From an uncultured Faecalibacterium sp. (GTDB taxonomy: Bacteria; Bacillota; Clostridia; Oscillospirales; Ruminococcaceae), in NCBI GenBank assembly GCA_904394215.1, contig CAJFNF010000004.1, positions 1-64,000 of the forward strand: a DNA stretch of 64,000 nucleotides, in the 5' to 3' direction. Of the stretch, positions 1-9,456 are shown one piece after another. Under the pieces are notes generated by a model. It worked only from the letters and a program-made list of their open reading frames with translations. It was not told where the DNA came from and ran no database searches. The stretch's first letter is position 1, and each line of letters opens with the position of its first letter. The position numbers were made by a program, and so were the translations under genes.

Positions 1-437
1 TGTTCATCGGCGCCTCCCCCGGATCCACCGGCGGCGGTATCAAGACCAGCACCTTCTTCGTCCTGCTGCAGGGCATCAAGTCCGCCGCCACCAACCGGGC
101 TGAAAAAGCCTTCCACTACTCCATCCCTTCCGGGGCCTTCCGCAAGGCCGCCGTCATTGCCTTCATCGCCGTGACGGTGGTGCTCACCGGCACCTGGCTG
201 CTGCTGGTCTTTGACCCTGAGCTGCAGCTGGTGGATGCCCTGTTTGAGATGACCAGCGCCTTCGGCACCGTGGGCCTGTCCACCGGCATTACCACCAGCC
301 TGAGCGTGCCGTCCAAGCTGGTCTCGATTCTGATCATGTACATCGGCCGCCTCGGCCCCCTGACCATCGCCTCGGTCTGGTACTTCAACAAGGGCGAGCG
401 CATCCGCTATCCCGAGGGCAACATCGCCATCGGCTGA
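1..437 (+). CDS. ktrB: Potassium uptake channel subunit, KtrB/TrkH family (3' part only)
   Basis: Membrane K+-translocating subunit, cut by the left edge of the window; the frame is open from base 3. The visible part begins with FIGASPGSTGGGIKT, the pore-loop and filter sequence typical of the last repeats of KtrB/TrkH. Two further hydrophobic helices follow, around 160-230 and 300-390, then a short charged tail ending at 437. The RCK gating subunit starts 13 bases downstream, as is usual for ktrB-ktrA pairs. The Ktr versus Trk distinction cannot be settled from this fragment. The short, 226-residue single-RCK partner favours Ktr. Confidence 0.93.
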   Translation, partial: FIGASPGSTGGGIKTSTFFVLLQGIKSAATNRAEKAFHYSIPSGAFRKAAVIAFIAVTVVLTGTWLLLVFDPELQLVDALFEMTSAFGTVGLSTGITTSLSVPSKLVSILIMYIGRLGPLTIASVWYFNKGERIRYPEGNIAIG

Positions 438-450
438 CAGGAGGAACAAT

Positions 451-1131
451 ATGTTTGGCAAATCCAAGAAAGCAAAAGCTTCCTATGGCATCGTAGGCCT
501 GGGCCGGTTCGGCCTGGCCCTGGCCATCGAGCTGGCCGAAGCCGGCGAGGACCTGGTGGTCCTGGACCAGGACGAGGAAAAAGTCCGGGTCATGCGGGAC
601 TACACCGAGAGCGCCTATGTGGTCAAGGCCCTGGACAAAAAGACCCTGGAGGAAACCGGCATCCAGAACTGTGATGTGGCTGTGGTCTGCATCGGCGAAA
701 AGATGGACGTGTCCATCCTGACCACCCTGCACCTGGTGAGCCTGGGCATCCCCACCGTCATCGCCAAGGCCGCCAGCGAGGAGCAGGGCCAGGTGCTGCG
801 GAAGCTGGGGGCCCAGGTGGTGTACCCCGAGCACGACATGGCCATCCGCCTGGCCCACCGGCTGGAAACCACAGGCATGCTGGACTTTGTCCAGCTCAGC
901 GAACGGGTCAGCATCTCCAAGCTGGAAGTGCCCCCCAAGATGATCGGCCGCACCGTCGTGGACGTCAACCTCCGGGGCCGCTTCGGGCTGAACATCATCG
1001 CCATCGAAAACGGCGGCAAGGTCAACGAGACCGTCGGCCCCAACACCACCTTCCAGGAGGGGGACATCCTCTTTGTGTCGGGCAACAAGAACGCTGCCAA
1101 CGACCTGATCGAATGGCTGGAAAACCAGTGA
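451..1131 (+). CDS. ktrA: KtrA/TrkA-type RCK potassium channel gating protein
   Basis: Cytoplasmic regulatory ring subunit that binds nucleotide and opens or closes the KtrB pore. The protein is 226 residues, the normal size for a KtrA with one RCK_N and one RCK_C domain. RCK_N starts at residue 12 with the Rossmann motif GIVGLGRFG (GxGxxG), followed by an acidic nucleotide-binding segment (VVLDQDEEK). RCK_C covers about residues 140-220. It starts at ATG 451 after a GGAGG site and is co-transcribed with the channel gene. A strong hairpin terminator follows. Family assignment is secure; the exact ligand is not visible. Confidence 0.95.
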   Translation: MFGKSKKAKASYGIVGLGRFGLALAIELAEAGEDLVVLDQDEEKVRVMRDYTESAYVVKALDKKTLEETGIQNCDVAVVCIGEKMDVSILTTLHLVSLGIPTVIAKAASEEQGQVLRKLGAQVVYPEHDMAIRLAHRLETTGMLDFVQLSERVSISKLEVPPKMIGRTVVDVNLRGRFGLNIIAIENGGKVNETVGPNTTFQEGDILFVSGNKNAANDLIEWLENQ

Positions 1132-1160
1132 GTTTTCTCCATTCCTAATCCATAAAGCAG

Positions 1161-1201
1161 CAGCCCGCCCGCCGGCAGATGCCGGCAGGCGGGCTGTTTT
1201 T
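1161..1201 (+). terminator. Rho-independent terminator after ktrA
   Basis: GC-rich inverted repeat CAGCCCGCC..GCCGGCA / TGCCGGC..GGCGGGCTG followed by TTTTT. The T-run lies on the + strand, so it ends the ktrBA transcript. It also sits just after the polC stop on the other strand, but without a good T-run there. Confidence 0.9.
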
Positions 1202-1217
1202 GCGTTTGTCAGTTTTT

Positions 1218-4200
1218 TTAGAAGAAGGACACCTGGCTGCTCTCGGGCAGGCTGCCCAGGGCGCCGATCTGGCGCAGGCGGTCGATCACCGCACTGGTGA
1301 CCCCCGAGGCCTGCTGCAGCTCCTCCACCGAGAGGTAGTCCTCCCCGTGGATGGTGACGTTTTCCAGGGCCAGGGCTGCGCTGGCGCCCAGGCCCTTCAG
1401 GGCCGCAAATGGCAGGCGGACCTTGCCGTCCTCCAGCACATACTTGACGCCCCGGCTCTTGCCGATCTGGATGGGAAGGAACTCGTACCCCCGCATCAGC
1501 ATCTCGTTCACCAGCTGGAGCGAGACCAGCAGGTCTTCGTCCTTGGCGTTCTTTTCCTCTTTCAGCCGGCGGCTCACCTCGTTCATGTGGGCCCGGGCCA
1601 CATCGGCCCCGCCCACGGCGGCGTCGTAGTCGATGTCGTCGCCCCGGACCGTGAAGTAGACCGCATAGAAGGCCTGGGGGTAGTAGATCTTGTACCACAT
1701 CAGCCGGATGGCGCTCATCAGATAGGCCACCGCGTGGGCCTTGGGGAACATATACTTGATCTTGCGGCAGGACTCGATGTACCAGTCGGGGACGTCGTGT
1801 TCCCGCATGGCCTCCTCCCAGCCGGGCTGGAAGCCCCCCTTGGCCACCTTGCCCTTTCGGACCGCCTCCATGATGTCGAAGGACATCTTGGGTTCCAGGC
1901 CCTTGCGGATCAGGTACAGCATGATGCTGTCACGGCAGCCGATGACCTCGGCGATGGTGCAGGTGCCGTTGCGGATCAGCTCATCGGCGTTGTTGGTCCA
2001 GACGTCGGTGCCGTGGGACAGGCCCGAGATCTGGATCAGCTCCGAGAAGTTCTTGGGCTTTGCCTCCACCAGCATCTGGCGGACAAAGTTGGTGCCCATC
2101 TCGGGGATGCCGAAGGTGCCGGTCTGGCTGTCGATCTGGTCGGGGGTGACCCCCAGGGCCTCGGGGCTGGTCAGCAGGCTGTAGACCTTGGGGTCGTTCA
2201 TGGGGATGCTGTCCACCGGCACCCCGGTGTACTCCTCAAAGTACTTGTAGAAGGTGGGCATATCGTGGCCCAGCTCGTCCAGTTTCAGCAGGGTGTCGTG
2301 GAGGTACTTGAATTCAAAGTGGGTGGTCAGCAGGCCGCCGGCCACGTCGTCGGCGGGGTGCTGGATGGGGCAGAAATCGTAAATCTCGCTGGTGGCAGGC
2401 ACAACCACCATGCCGCCGGGGTGCTGGCCGGTGGTCCGCTTGACCCCGGTACAGCCCAGGGTCAGACGGTTTTCCTCGGCGTGGTTCACCGTCATCCCCC
2501 GCTCTTCCAGGTAGCGCTTGACGTAGCCGTAGGCGGTCTTGTCCTGGATACCCGAGACGGTGCCCGCCTTGAAGACGTTCTCCTTGCCGAACAGCTCCTC
2601 GGTGTACCGGTGGACGCTGCTCTGGTATTCGCCCGAGAAGTTCAGGTCGATATCCGGCTCCTTGTCGCCGTAGAAGCCCAGGAAGGTCTCGAAGGGGATG
2701 TCGTGGCCGTCCACCAGCATGGGGGTTCCGCAGACCGGGCAGTTCTTGTCGGGCAGGTCGAAGCCGTCCTCCACGCTGCCGTCGGTGATGAACTCGCTGT
2801 GCTTGCACTTGGGGCAGCGGTAGTGGGGGGGCAGGCTGTTGACCTCCGAAATCCCCGAGAAGTGAGCCACAGCCGAGGAGCCGACCGAACCACGGCTGCC
2901 CACCTGGTAGCCGCCGGCGTTGGAGTAGGCCACCAGCTTGACGGCGATGACGTACAGCACCGCGTAGCCGTGGCCGCAGATGGAGTCCAGCTCCTTCTGC
3001 AGCCGCTCCCGCACCAGGTCGGGCAGGGGGTCGCCATAGTCTTCCTTGGCCTTTTTCCAGGTGGCCTCCCGCAGCTGCTCCTCCGCACCCTCAATGCTGG
3101 GGGGATAGGTGCCCCGGGGGATGGCCCGGACGGTGTTGTCGATGAGGGCCGCGATCTTGTTGGGGTTGGTGATGACAATCTCCCTGGCCTTTTCGGGGGG
3201 CAGGTAGTCGAACTGGGCCAGCATGTCCTCGGTGGTGCGGTAGTACAAAGGCGGCTGATGGTCGGCATCCTTGAAGCCGGCCGCCGCCTGCATCACGGTG
3301 CGGTAGATGGCGTCCTCCGGCTCCTGGAAGTGGACGTCGCCGGTGGCGATCACCGGCTTGTGGAGATCCTCCCCCAGCTGGATCACCGTCCGGTTGAAGT
3401 CCTTCACCTTCTCGATGCTGTCCACCCGGCCCTCCCGGACCATATAGGCGTTGTTGCCCAGGGGCTGGACTTCCAGGATGTCGTAGTAGGCGGCGATCTT
3501 TTTCAGTTCCTCGTAGGGGCGCTGCTCCACAATGGCCCGGTACAGCTCGCCGGCCTCGCAGGCCGAGGTCACCAGCAGGCCCTCCCGGTACTGGTTCAGC
3601 AGGCTCCGGGGCACCCGGGGCTTTTTGAAAAAGTAGTCCAGATGGGCCTTGCTGACAATCTTGTACAGGTTCTTCAGGCCCGACTGGTTTTTCACCAGCA
3701 GGATGATGTGGTAGTATTTTTTCTTCAGCACCTCCCGGTTGCCCCCCAGGCCGGTGTTGATCTGGCCGATGTCGGTGATCTGCTTTTCTTCCAGATCCCG
3801 CAGCATGACGCAGAAAATCCGGCCCAGGGCCCCGGCGTCCTCGCAGGCCCGGTGGGCCTCGTAGTCGGGCAGTTCCAGGTGCTTGTTGATGGTGCCCTGC
3901 TTGTAGTTGTGGAGGCCGGGGTACATGGTCTGGGCCATGGTCAGGGTGTCGATGTAGGTGGCGTCAAACTTGATGCCGGTGCGCCGGGCCGCCGCCCGCA
4001 AAAAGCGGATGTCGAAGCCGTTGGCGTTGTGGGCCACCAGCACCCGGCCCCCGGCAAAGTCCAGGAAGGCCTGGAGGGCCTCCCCCTCTTTGGGGGCGTC
4101 GGCCACCATCTCGTTGGTGATGCCGGTGAGCTCGGTGATCTTGGGGGTGATGGACTTGGGGGGCTTGACAAAGGTGTCGAACTCATCCACCACTTCCCCG

Positions 4201-5507
4201 TTGCGCACCAGCACTGCGCCGATCTCGGTGAGGTATTCGCAGCCGGGGTCCAGTCCGGTGGTCTCGGTGTCAAAGACGCAGAACTCCCCTTCCAGGGGCT
4301 GGTCCTGGGTGCCATAGACACAGGGGACCATATCGTCCACAAAGTAGGCCTCGCAGCCGTAGATCAGCTTGAAATCGGGGTCGGACTTGTGGATGTCGTC
4401 GGCGGCCAGCATGGCCTCGGGGTAGCCCTGGCAGACGCCGTGGTCGGTGATGGCGATGGCGGGGTGGCCCATCTTGTGGGCCAGCCGCACAATGCCGCCG
4501 GGGTCGCAGAAGCCGTCCAGGGCCGACAGCTTGGTGTGGAGGTGGAGCTCCACCCGCTTTTCGGGGGCATGGTCCTCCCGGTGCTTCCGCTCCACAATCA
4601 AAACGTCGTAGGGGTAGACGATGTAGTCGTGCTCGTATTTGTCATAGGCGCAGTCCCCCCGCACCAGCAGGGTGGTACCGTTCTTGATACCTTCCCACTT
4701 GGAGCAGTCCTCCCCCTCCTGGGCCCGGACCTTCAGGTTGATGGAGCCGGTATAGTCGGTGATGGAGACGCTGTAAATCTTGCGGAAGTTGCCCTTGACC
4801 TCGGTGGCAAAGACGTCGCCCCAGATCATGCACTTGCCGCCCTCGCCTCCCAGGTCCTTCAGGGGGGTCAGATCCTTGGGCTTGAACATCTTGCCGTGGA
4901 AGATCTGGACCGGCTTGTCGGTGAGGTCCACCCCATCCACCTGGATGGAAGGCCCGGTGCGCTTGGCCTCGAACTGGACCACCGGCGGGGCCGCCTTTTC
5001 TTCCAGCTTTTTTTCCAGCTCCCGGCGCTCGGCCTCCCCGGCCGCCGACACCAGGTGGACGGCGGGCCGCTGGCCGGTGTGGTTTTCCACCCGGTCGGCC
5101 AGCAGCTTCTCAAAACCCAGGTCCTGCAGGAAACCGGTGCCGTTGCGGACCCCCACCGTGATGGTGGTGCCCTCCACAGACAGGGTGCACCGGTCCAGAA
5201 AGCCGTTGATGGGGATGCCGTCCCGCTTCATCTCTTCAAAAAGATCCTGCAGGGTGGCCTCGGTGAGGCTGGCGTAGGGATAGCAGTTGTGGATCAGCAG
5301 CTCAAAGCCCTCGTAATCGGGCTGAAGAGACGCCAAAAGCCGCGCACACAGGCCTTTGTCCAGCGGCGCGGCACTCTGCAGGGTAAAAATAACCTTTTGC
5401 TCGGCCCGCAGCATCAGGGCGTGCTCCACAATCACCTTGCCGAAACAGGCGGCAAAGTCGGGGTCGGCCATGAACTGGGGCCACAGCTGGGATACCAGTG
5501 GTTTCAA
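1218..5507 (-). CDS. polC: DNA polymerase III PolC-type alpha subunit
   Basis: Replicative polymerase of low-GC Gram-positive lineages, with built-in 3'-5' proofreading. 1429 residues, the usual PolC length. Order of domains: N-terminal and OB-fold regions (about 1-310); first PHP part with ELHLHTKLSALDG near 318 and ITDHG; an inserted DEDD exonuclease starting VFDTETTGLD near 409; second PHP part; then the polymerase domain with GSRGSVGSS, a CPKC...CPVC zinc module near 900 and the catalytic PDIDLNFSG near 950. The start is a TTG at 5507 preceded by AAGGAGA; the upstream GNAT stop overlaps it as TTGA, implying translational coupling. It is the last gene of the pyrH operon. The opposite strand carries an even longer open frame, which is a codon-bias shadow. 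Confidence 0.97.
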   Translation of the reverse strand: MKPLVSQLWPQFMADPDFAACFGKVIVEHALMLRAEQKVIFTLQSAAPLDKGLCARLLASLQPDYEGFELLIHNCYPYASLTEATLQDLFEEMKRDGIPINGFLDRCTLSVEGTTITVGVRNGTGFLQDLGFEKLLADRVENHTGQRPAVHLVSAAGEAERRELEKKLEEKAAPPVVQFEAKRTGPSIQVDGVDLTDKPVQIFHGKMFKPKDLTPLKDLGGEGGKCMIWGDVFATEVKGNFRKIYSVSITDYTGSINLKVRAQEGEDCSKWEGIKNGTTLLVRGDCAYDKYEHDYIVYPYDVLIVERKHREDHAPEKRVELHLHTKLSALDGFCDPGGIVRLAHKMGHPAIAITDHGVCQGYPEAMLAADDIHKSDPDFKLIYGCEAYFVDDMVPCVYGTQDQPLEGEFCVFDTETTGLDPGCEYLTEIGAVLVRNGEVVDEFDTFVKPPKSITPKITELTGITNEMVADAPKEGEALQAFLDFAGGRVLVAHNANGFDIRFLRAAARRTGIKFDATYIDTLTMAQTMYPGLHNYKQGTINKHLELPDYEAHRACEDAGALGRIFCVMLRDLEEKQITDIGQINTGLGGNREVLKKKYYHIILLVKNQSGLKNLYKIVSKAHLDYFFKKPRVPRSLLNQYREGLLVTSACEAGELYRAIVEQRPYEELKKIAAYYDILEVQPLGNNAYMVREGRVDSIEKVKDFNRTVIQLGEDLHKPVIATGDVHFQEPEDAIYRTVMQAAAGFKDADHQPPLYYRTTEDMLAQFDYLPPEKAREIVITNPNKIAALIDNTVRAIPRGTYPPSIEGAEEQLREATWKKAKEDYGDPLPDLVRERLQKELDSICGHGYAVLYVIAVKLVAYSNAGGYQVGSRGSVGSSAVAHFSGISEVNSLPPHYRCPKCKHSEFITDGSVEDGFDLPDKNCPVCGTPMLVDGHDIPFETFLGFYGDKEPDIDLNFSGEYQSSVHRYTEELFGKENVFKAGTVSGIQDKTAYGYVKRYLEERGMTVNHAEENRLTLGCTGVKRTTGQHPGGMVVVPATSEIYDFCPIQHPADDVAGGLLTTHFEFKYLHDTLLKLDELGHDMPTFYKYFEEYTGVPVDSIPMNDPKVYSLLTSPEALGVTPDQIDSQTGTFGIPEMGTNFVRQMLVEAKPKNFSELIQISGLSHGTDVWTNNADELIRNGTCTIAEVIGCRDSIMLYLIRKGLEPKMSFDIMEAVRKGKVAKGGFQPGWEEAMREHDVPDWYIESCRKIKYMFPKAHAVAYLMSAIRLMWYKIYYPQAFYAVYFTVRGDDIDYDAAVGGADVARAHMNEVSRRLKEEKNAKDEDLLVSLQLVNEMLMRGYEFLPIQIGKSRGVKYVLEDGKVRLPFAALKGLGASAALALENVTIHGEDYLSVEELQQASGVTSAVIDRLRQIGALGSLPESSQVSFF

Positions 5508-6016
5508 TGGGGTTCTCCTTTATAGCAGCTTTTTTCAAGGCAGACAAAGTCGGTGTCATACAGCCGGGCCTGGCCCACAGGGGAAAAGTGCAGCCCGGCA
5601 TAAGCCCGGAGGGCCCGGCGGTTGTCCCGGGCCACCAGGATGCGGCAGCCCCGGCAGCCCATGGCTGCCAGGCGGCTTATGGCGTCTTCCAGCAGGCGCC
5701 CGCCCATCCCCTGGCCTTCCCAGGCGGGGACCACCAGCAGCCGCACCACCTCCCCCGCCGGCTCCAGAGCCCGGTCCCAGCAGGTCAGGGCGGCGGTGTC
5801 AGGGTCGTCAAAGTCCAGGGCGTAGGCCCCCACCAGGGCCCCCTCCTCCGTCCGGGCGCAGAACAGCCTGCCTGCGGCCTGGTCGGCGGCCAGGGTGGCC
5901 CCGTCGGGATACCATTCGTCCCAGGGGCAGTCGGGGCGGGCGGCGGCGTTCCGGTAAAAGGGCAGCAGCGCAGCCAGGTCGTCCGCCGAGGCCGCCCTTG
6001 TCAAAATCTCAGTCAC
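5504..6016 (-). CDS. GNAT-family N-acetyltransferase
   Basis: 170-residue protein with one Gcn5-related acetyltransferase fold. The acetyl-CoA loop is visible as VVPAWEGQGMGGRLLEDA (about 95-112, R/QxxGxG/A type) followed by RGCRILVARDNRRALRAYAG. The substrate cannot be read from sequence; the closest-looking uses are amino acid, small-molecule or protein N-acetylation. It lies between ispG and polC, overlapping both neighbours by four bases or fewer, so it is co-translated with core genes. An acetyltransferase in this position is not part of the usual Firmicute cluster. Confidence 0.88.
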   Translation of the reverse strand: MTEILTRAASADDLAALLPFYRNAAARPDCPWDEWYPDGATLAADQAAGRLFCARTEEGALVGAYALDFDDPDTAALTCWDRALEPAGEVVRLLVVPAWEGQGMGGRLLEDAISRLAAMGCRGCRILVARDNRRALRAYAGLHFSPVGQARLYDTDFVCLEKSCYKGEPH

Positions 6017-7059
6017 AGCTTGTAAATCTCCTCCATGAACTGGTCCAGGATGTCATCCCCCACCAGTTTGCGCACCGGCTGGCCGTGGATGAACAGCAGG
6101 GCCTCATCCTTGCCGCCGGCGATGCCGATGTCGGCCTCCCGGGCCTCCCCGGGGCCGTTGACCACACAGCCCATCACCGCCACCTTGATGGGCTTTTTGT
6201 AGCCCTGGAGCCGGCGCTCCACCTCATTGGCGATCTCGGTGCAGGGGTACTGGGTGCGGCCGCAGGTGGGGCAGGTGATCACTTCGGGGCCCGCCACCGG
6301 GAACCCCACCGCCCGCAGGATGTTGTAGCCGGCCTCCACTTCCTTTTCGGGGTCGGCGGCCAGGGACACCCGGATGGTGTCGCCGATGCCTTCCAGCAGC
6401 AGCCCGCCGATGCCCATGCCCGACTTCAGCAGGCCCATCTGGTAGGTGCCCGCCTCGGTGACCCCCACGTGGAGGGGGTAGTCGGTGACCGCCGACAGCT
6501 GCCGGTAGGCCTCCATCATCCGGGGCACATTGGAGCTCTTGATGGAGATCACAATGTTGTCGAAATCAAACTTTTCCAGCAGCCGGACGTGGTACAAAGC
6601 GCTCTCCACCATGGCCTCGGGCACCGGGGCGCCGTACTTGGCCAGGATGTGCTTTTCCAGGCTGCCGCCGTTGACCCCGATCCGGATGGGGATGTTCCCG
6701 GCCTGGCAGGCCCGGACCACTTCCTTCACCCGGCTGTCGTCCCCGATGTTGCCGGGGTTGATGCGGATTTTGTCCACACCCACCGCCGCGCAGGCCAGGG
6801 CCGCCCGGTAGTCAAAGTGGATATCCGCCACAATGGGGATGTTCACCGCCCGTTTCACCGCCTCGATGCATTTGGCATCCTCGGGGGTGGGGCAGGTCAC
6901 CCGCAGAATCTGGCAGCCCGCCGCCTCGCACCGTTTGGCCTGGGCCACGTTCCCCTCGATGTCCTGGATGGGGACATTGAGCATGGTCTGGACCGCGATG
7001 GGGTTGGAACCGCCGATGGTCACATTTCCGATTTTTACTTCACGCTTGGGCTGGCGCAT
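6013..7059 (-). CDS. ispG: 4-hydroxy-3-methylbut-2-en-1-yl diphosphate synthase (flavodoxin/ferredoxin)
   Basis: Penultimate enzyme of the MEP isoprenoid pathway; reduces MEcPP to HMBPP using a [4Fe-4S] cluster. About 348 residues. The TIM-barrel half contains VADIHFDYRAAL and RINPGNIG. The C-terminal half carries the cluster cysteines in CPTCGRTQYPC and GCVVNGPGEA. I choose ATG 7059 because AGGAGG sits 8 bases before it. A further in-frame ATG at 7083 overlaps the rseP stop and contains that site within its own codons. It is in the same operon as dxr, so two steps of one pathway sit together. Confidence 0.97.
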   Translation of the reverse strand: MRQPKREVKIGNVTIGGSNPIAVQTMLNVPIQDIEGNVAQAKRCEAAGCQILRVTCPTPEDAKCIEAVKRAVNIPIVADIHFDYRAALACAAVGVDKIRINPGNIGDDSRVKEVVRACQAGNIPIRIGVNGGSLEKHILAKYGAPVPEAMVESALYHVRLLEKFDFDNIVISIKSSNVPRMMEAYRQLSAVTDYPLHVGVTEAGTYQMGLLKSGMGIGGLLLEGIGDTIRVSLAADPEKEVEAGYNILRAVGFPVAGPEVITCPTCGRTQYPCTEIANEVERRLQGYKKPIKVAVMGCVVNGPGEAREADIGIAGGKDEALLFIHGQPVRKLVGDDILDQFMEEIYKL

Positions 7060-7082
7060 GGTCGTAAACCTCCTGTATTCCA

Positions 7083-8222
7083 TCAGGCACCGGTGATTAA
7101 ACGCAGTACATCGTTGTAAGTGGCAAAGATCATCAAGCCGAACAGCAGGATGAAGGTGGCCAGGGTCAGGCTCTCCTGGACCCGCTCGGACACAGGCCGG
7201 CGGATCACCGCCTCCACCGCCAAAAACACCAGCCGCCCGCCGTCCAGGGCCGGCACCGGCAGCAGGTTGAACACACCCAGGTTGACGGTGATCAGCACCA
7301 GCAGTTCCAGCACATCGGTGAGGCCGTAGCTGGCCGCCTGGCTGATGGCCGATACAATCCCCACCGGGCCCGAGAGGTTGTTGATGCTCTCCCTTCCCCG
7401 CAGCAGGTCCACCAGGGAGGTGAAGAAGATCCGGCTGTAGTACAGCTCGCTGTTGAAGGTCTCTTTCAGCACGTTGGCGGGGGTCTTTTCCAGGGCGTAG
7501 ACGGTGAAGCCGATGTTCATTCGGGTATTGCCGCCCTCATCGGTATAGGTGTCGAACTGCACCCCCGGCAGCTGGACCAGCCTGCCGTCCCGGCGGACGG
7601 TGAAGTCGGCCCGGGTATTCTGGGTGCGGACCAGCTCATACAGGATGTCGTTGGCAATGAAGCACCGGCGGCCGTTCACCGCCACAATCTCGTCCCCTGC
7701 CTGCAGCCCCGTCTGGCCGCAGAGGGCCCCGTCGGCAATGCTGTAGATCACCCGGCTGGCAATGGGGTCGGACCGCAGGGCGATCAGCCCCAGCAGCACC
7801 GCAAACCCCAGCACAAAGTTCATCAGGGGGCCGGCGGCCATCACGATGGCCCGCTTCCAGATGGCGGCCTCGGGGAAGGGGATCCCGGTGCGCTGCTCGG
7901 GGGGGATGGGGTTCCAGGATTCCAGGCCGTCCTCTTCCTCCGCCTCGCCGGCCCCGCCGGCGGCGTCCCGTTCCCGCTGGGCTGCGTTGGATTCAGGGCT
8001 GCCCTCCCCCTCCATGGCCACATAGCCGCCGATGGGCAGAAGCCGGAGGGTGTACTGGGTGCTCCCCACGATTTTCTTGAACAGGGCCGGGCCCATCCCG
8101 ATGGAATACTCGTTCACCTGGATGCCCGACAGCTTGGCGGCCGAAAAATGCCCGAACTCATGGATGGCAATCACCGCGCCGAAAATCAGCACGGCGGCCA
8201 CAAAAGTGATGATGACTGACAT
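7083..8222 (-). CDS. rseP: Site-2 intramembrane zinc metalloprotease RseP/RasP
   Basis: Membrane-embedded M50 protease that cleaves anti-sigma factors and signal-peptide remnants. 379 residues. The zinc site HEFGH is in the first transmembrane segment (about residue 21) and the third ligand motif LLPVPALDGGRL lies near 320. A PDZ domain sits between (about 170-250, LQAGDEIVAVNG). There is a hydrophilic insert of roughly 40 residues rich in Glu/Ala near 75-110 (ESNAAQRERD..EEEDGLESW), longer than I expect for the family. Starts with ATG after GAGAGGG. Located between dxr and ispG as in many Firmicutes. Confidence 0.95.
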   Translation of the reverse strand: MSVIITFVAAVLIFGAVIAIHEFGHFSAAKLSGIQVNEYSIGMGPALFKKIVGSTQYTLRLLPIGGYVAMEGEGSPESNAAQRERDAAGGAGEAEEEDGLESWNPIPPEQRTGIPFPEAAIWKRAIVMAAGPLMNFVLGFAVLLGLIALRSDPIASRVIYSIADGALCGQTGLQAGDEIVAVNGRRCFIANDILYELVRTQNTRADFTVRRDGRLVQLPGVQFDTYTDEGGNTRMNIGFTVYALEKTPANVLKETFNSELYYSRIFFTSLVDLLRGRESINNLSGPVGIVSAISQAASYGLTDVLELLVLITVNLGVFNLLPVPALDGGRLVFLAVEAVIRRPVSERVQESLTLATFILLFGLMIFATYNDVLRLITGA

Positions 8223-8278
8223 AGGTTTCCCTCTCGGACGGCGCCCCGCGCCGCCTGCCCCCGGTCAGGGGCCCGTTG

Positions 8279-9430
8279 TTACAGGTGGCTGTGGACGAAG
8301 GCCCGGGCCATCCGGTCGCACTCGTACACATCCGCCAGGGTATAGCTGCCGCCAAAGCTGTCGCTGTCCACCACGGCCTCCACCAGGCGGCCGATGTCCA
8401 GAAAGCCGATCTTGTCTTCCAGGAACAGCTTCACCGCCTCTTCGTTGGCACCGTTGGCAGCGCAGGGGCCCAGGCCCCCCTTGGCAATGGCCTTCTTGCA
8501 GGCGGCCAGGCAACGGAAGGTCTCCTCGTCGGCCACATCAAAGGTCAGCACCTTCAGGGCGGTGAAGTCCAGCTCGGGGGCCACCGGCCCGCCCCGCCGG
8601 GGCCAGGTCAGAGCGTACTGGATGGGGATCCGCATATCCGGCACCCCCATCTGGGCGATGATGGAATGGTCGCTGAACTGGACCGCCGAGTGGATGATGC
8701 TCTGGCGCTGGACCACAATCTGGATCTTCTCGGGGGGCAGGCCGAACAGCCACACCGCCTCGATCAGTTCCAGGCCTTTGTTCATCAGGGTGGCGCTGTC
8801 GATGGTGATCTTGGCCCCCATGCTCCAGTTGGGGTGCTTGAGGGCGTCCTCCTTCTTTTTATCCCGCAGTTGGTCGGCCTTCATCCCGAAGAAGGGGCCG
8901 CCGGAAGCGGTCAGCAGGATTTTGGTCAGGGACTTGGCGCTCTCCTTGTCCTGGAGGCACTGGAAGATGGCCGAGTGCTCGCTGTCCACCGGCAGCAGCT
9001 TGACGCCGTGCTTTTCCACCGCCTGGGTCACCAGGTGGCCGCCGGTGACCAGGCTCTCCTTGTTGGCCAGGGCCAGGTCGTGGCCGCTCTCGATGGCGCT
9101 GAGGGAAGCCCCCAGGCCCGCAATCCCCACCACGCTGTTCAGCACCACGTCGGCGCCCTCCATGGCGGCCAGCTGCCGCAGGCCCTCGGGGCCCCGCAGC
9201 AGCCGGGGCGCACCGGCACGGCCCGCCAGGGCGGCGTCCAGCGTCCGGGCCGCCTCCGGGTCGGTCATGCACACCGTTTTGGGGTGGAATTCTTCGATCT
9301 GCTGCAGCATCTGGTCCACGTGGCGGTGGGCCGACAGGCCGAACACCTCATAGCCTTCCGCCCGGACCACATCCAGGCTCTGGGTGCCGATGGAGCCGGT
9401 GGAGCCCAGCAGTGTGATTTTCTTTGCCAT
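8279..9430 (-). CDS. dxr: 1-deoxy-D-xylulose-5-phosphate reductoisomerase
   Basis: First committed enzyme of the MEP pathway; converts DXP to MEP with NADPH. 383 residues, normal length. The N-terminus has the NADPH motif LLGSTGSIGTQSLDV. The catalytic and metal-binding region shows ALANKESLVTGG, PVDSEHSAIFQCL and SATLMNKGLELIEA, and a C-terminal helical domain follows. Start ATG 9430 follows GGGGAG. The family and reaction are secure; it shares the operon with ispG, uppS and cdsA, linking isoprenoid and envelope-lipid synthesis. Confidence 0.97.
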   Translation of the reverse strand: MAKKITLLGSTGSIGTQSLDVVRAEGYEVFGLSAHRHVDQMLQQIEEFHPKTVCMTDPEAARTLDAALAGRAGAPRLLRGPEGLRQLAAMEGADVVLNSVVGIAGLGASLSAIESGHDLALANKESLVTGGHLVTQAVEKHGVKLLPVDSEHSAIFQCLQDKESAKSLTKILLTASGGPFFGMKADQLRDKKKEDALKHPNWSMGAKITIDSATLMNKGLELIEAVWLFGLPPEKIQIVVQRQSIIHSAVQFSDHSIIAQMGVPDMRIPIQYALTWPRRGGPVAPELDFTALKVLTFDVADEETFRCLAACKKAIAKGGLGPCAANGANEEAVKLFLEDKIGFLDIGRLVEAVVDSDSFGGSYTLADVYECDRMARAFVHSHL

Positions 9431-9456
9431 AGGAGTGTCTCCCCTCTCTCAACAAC

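Noticed and set aside
1179..5525. 1448-codon open frame on the + strand covering polC
   Set aside because: Longer than PolC, but antisense to it. It has no ribosome site, its composition is Val/Gly/Leu/His-rich from reversed codons, and the minus-strand product has complete PolC motifs.
7059..7083. Longer ispG start at ATG 7083
   Set aside because: The best Shine-Dalgarno site (AGGAGG) lies inside this extension, and family alignment favours the shorter start.
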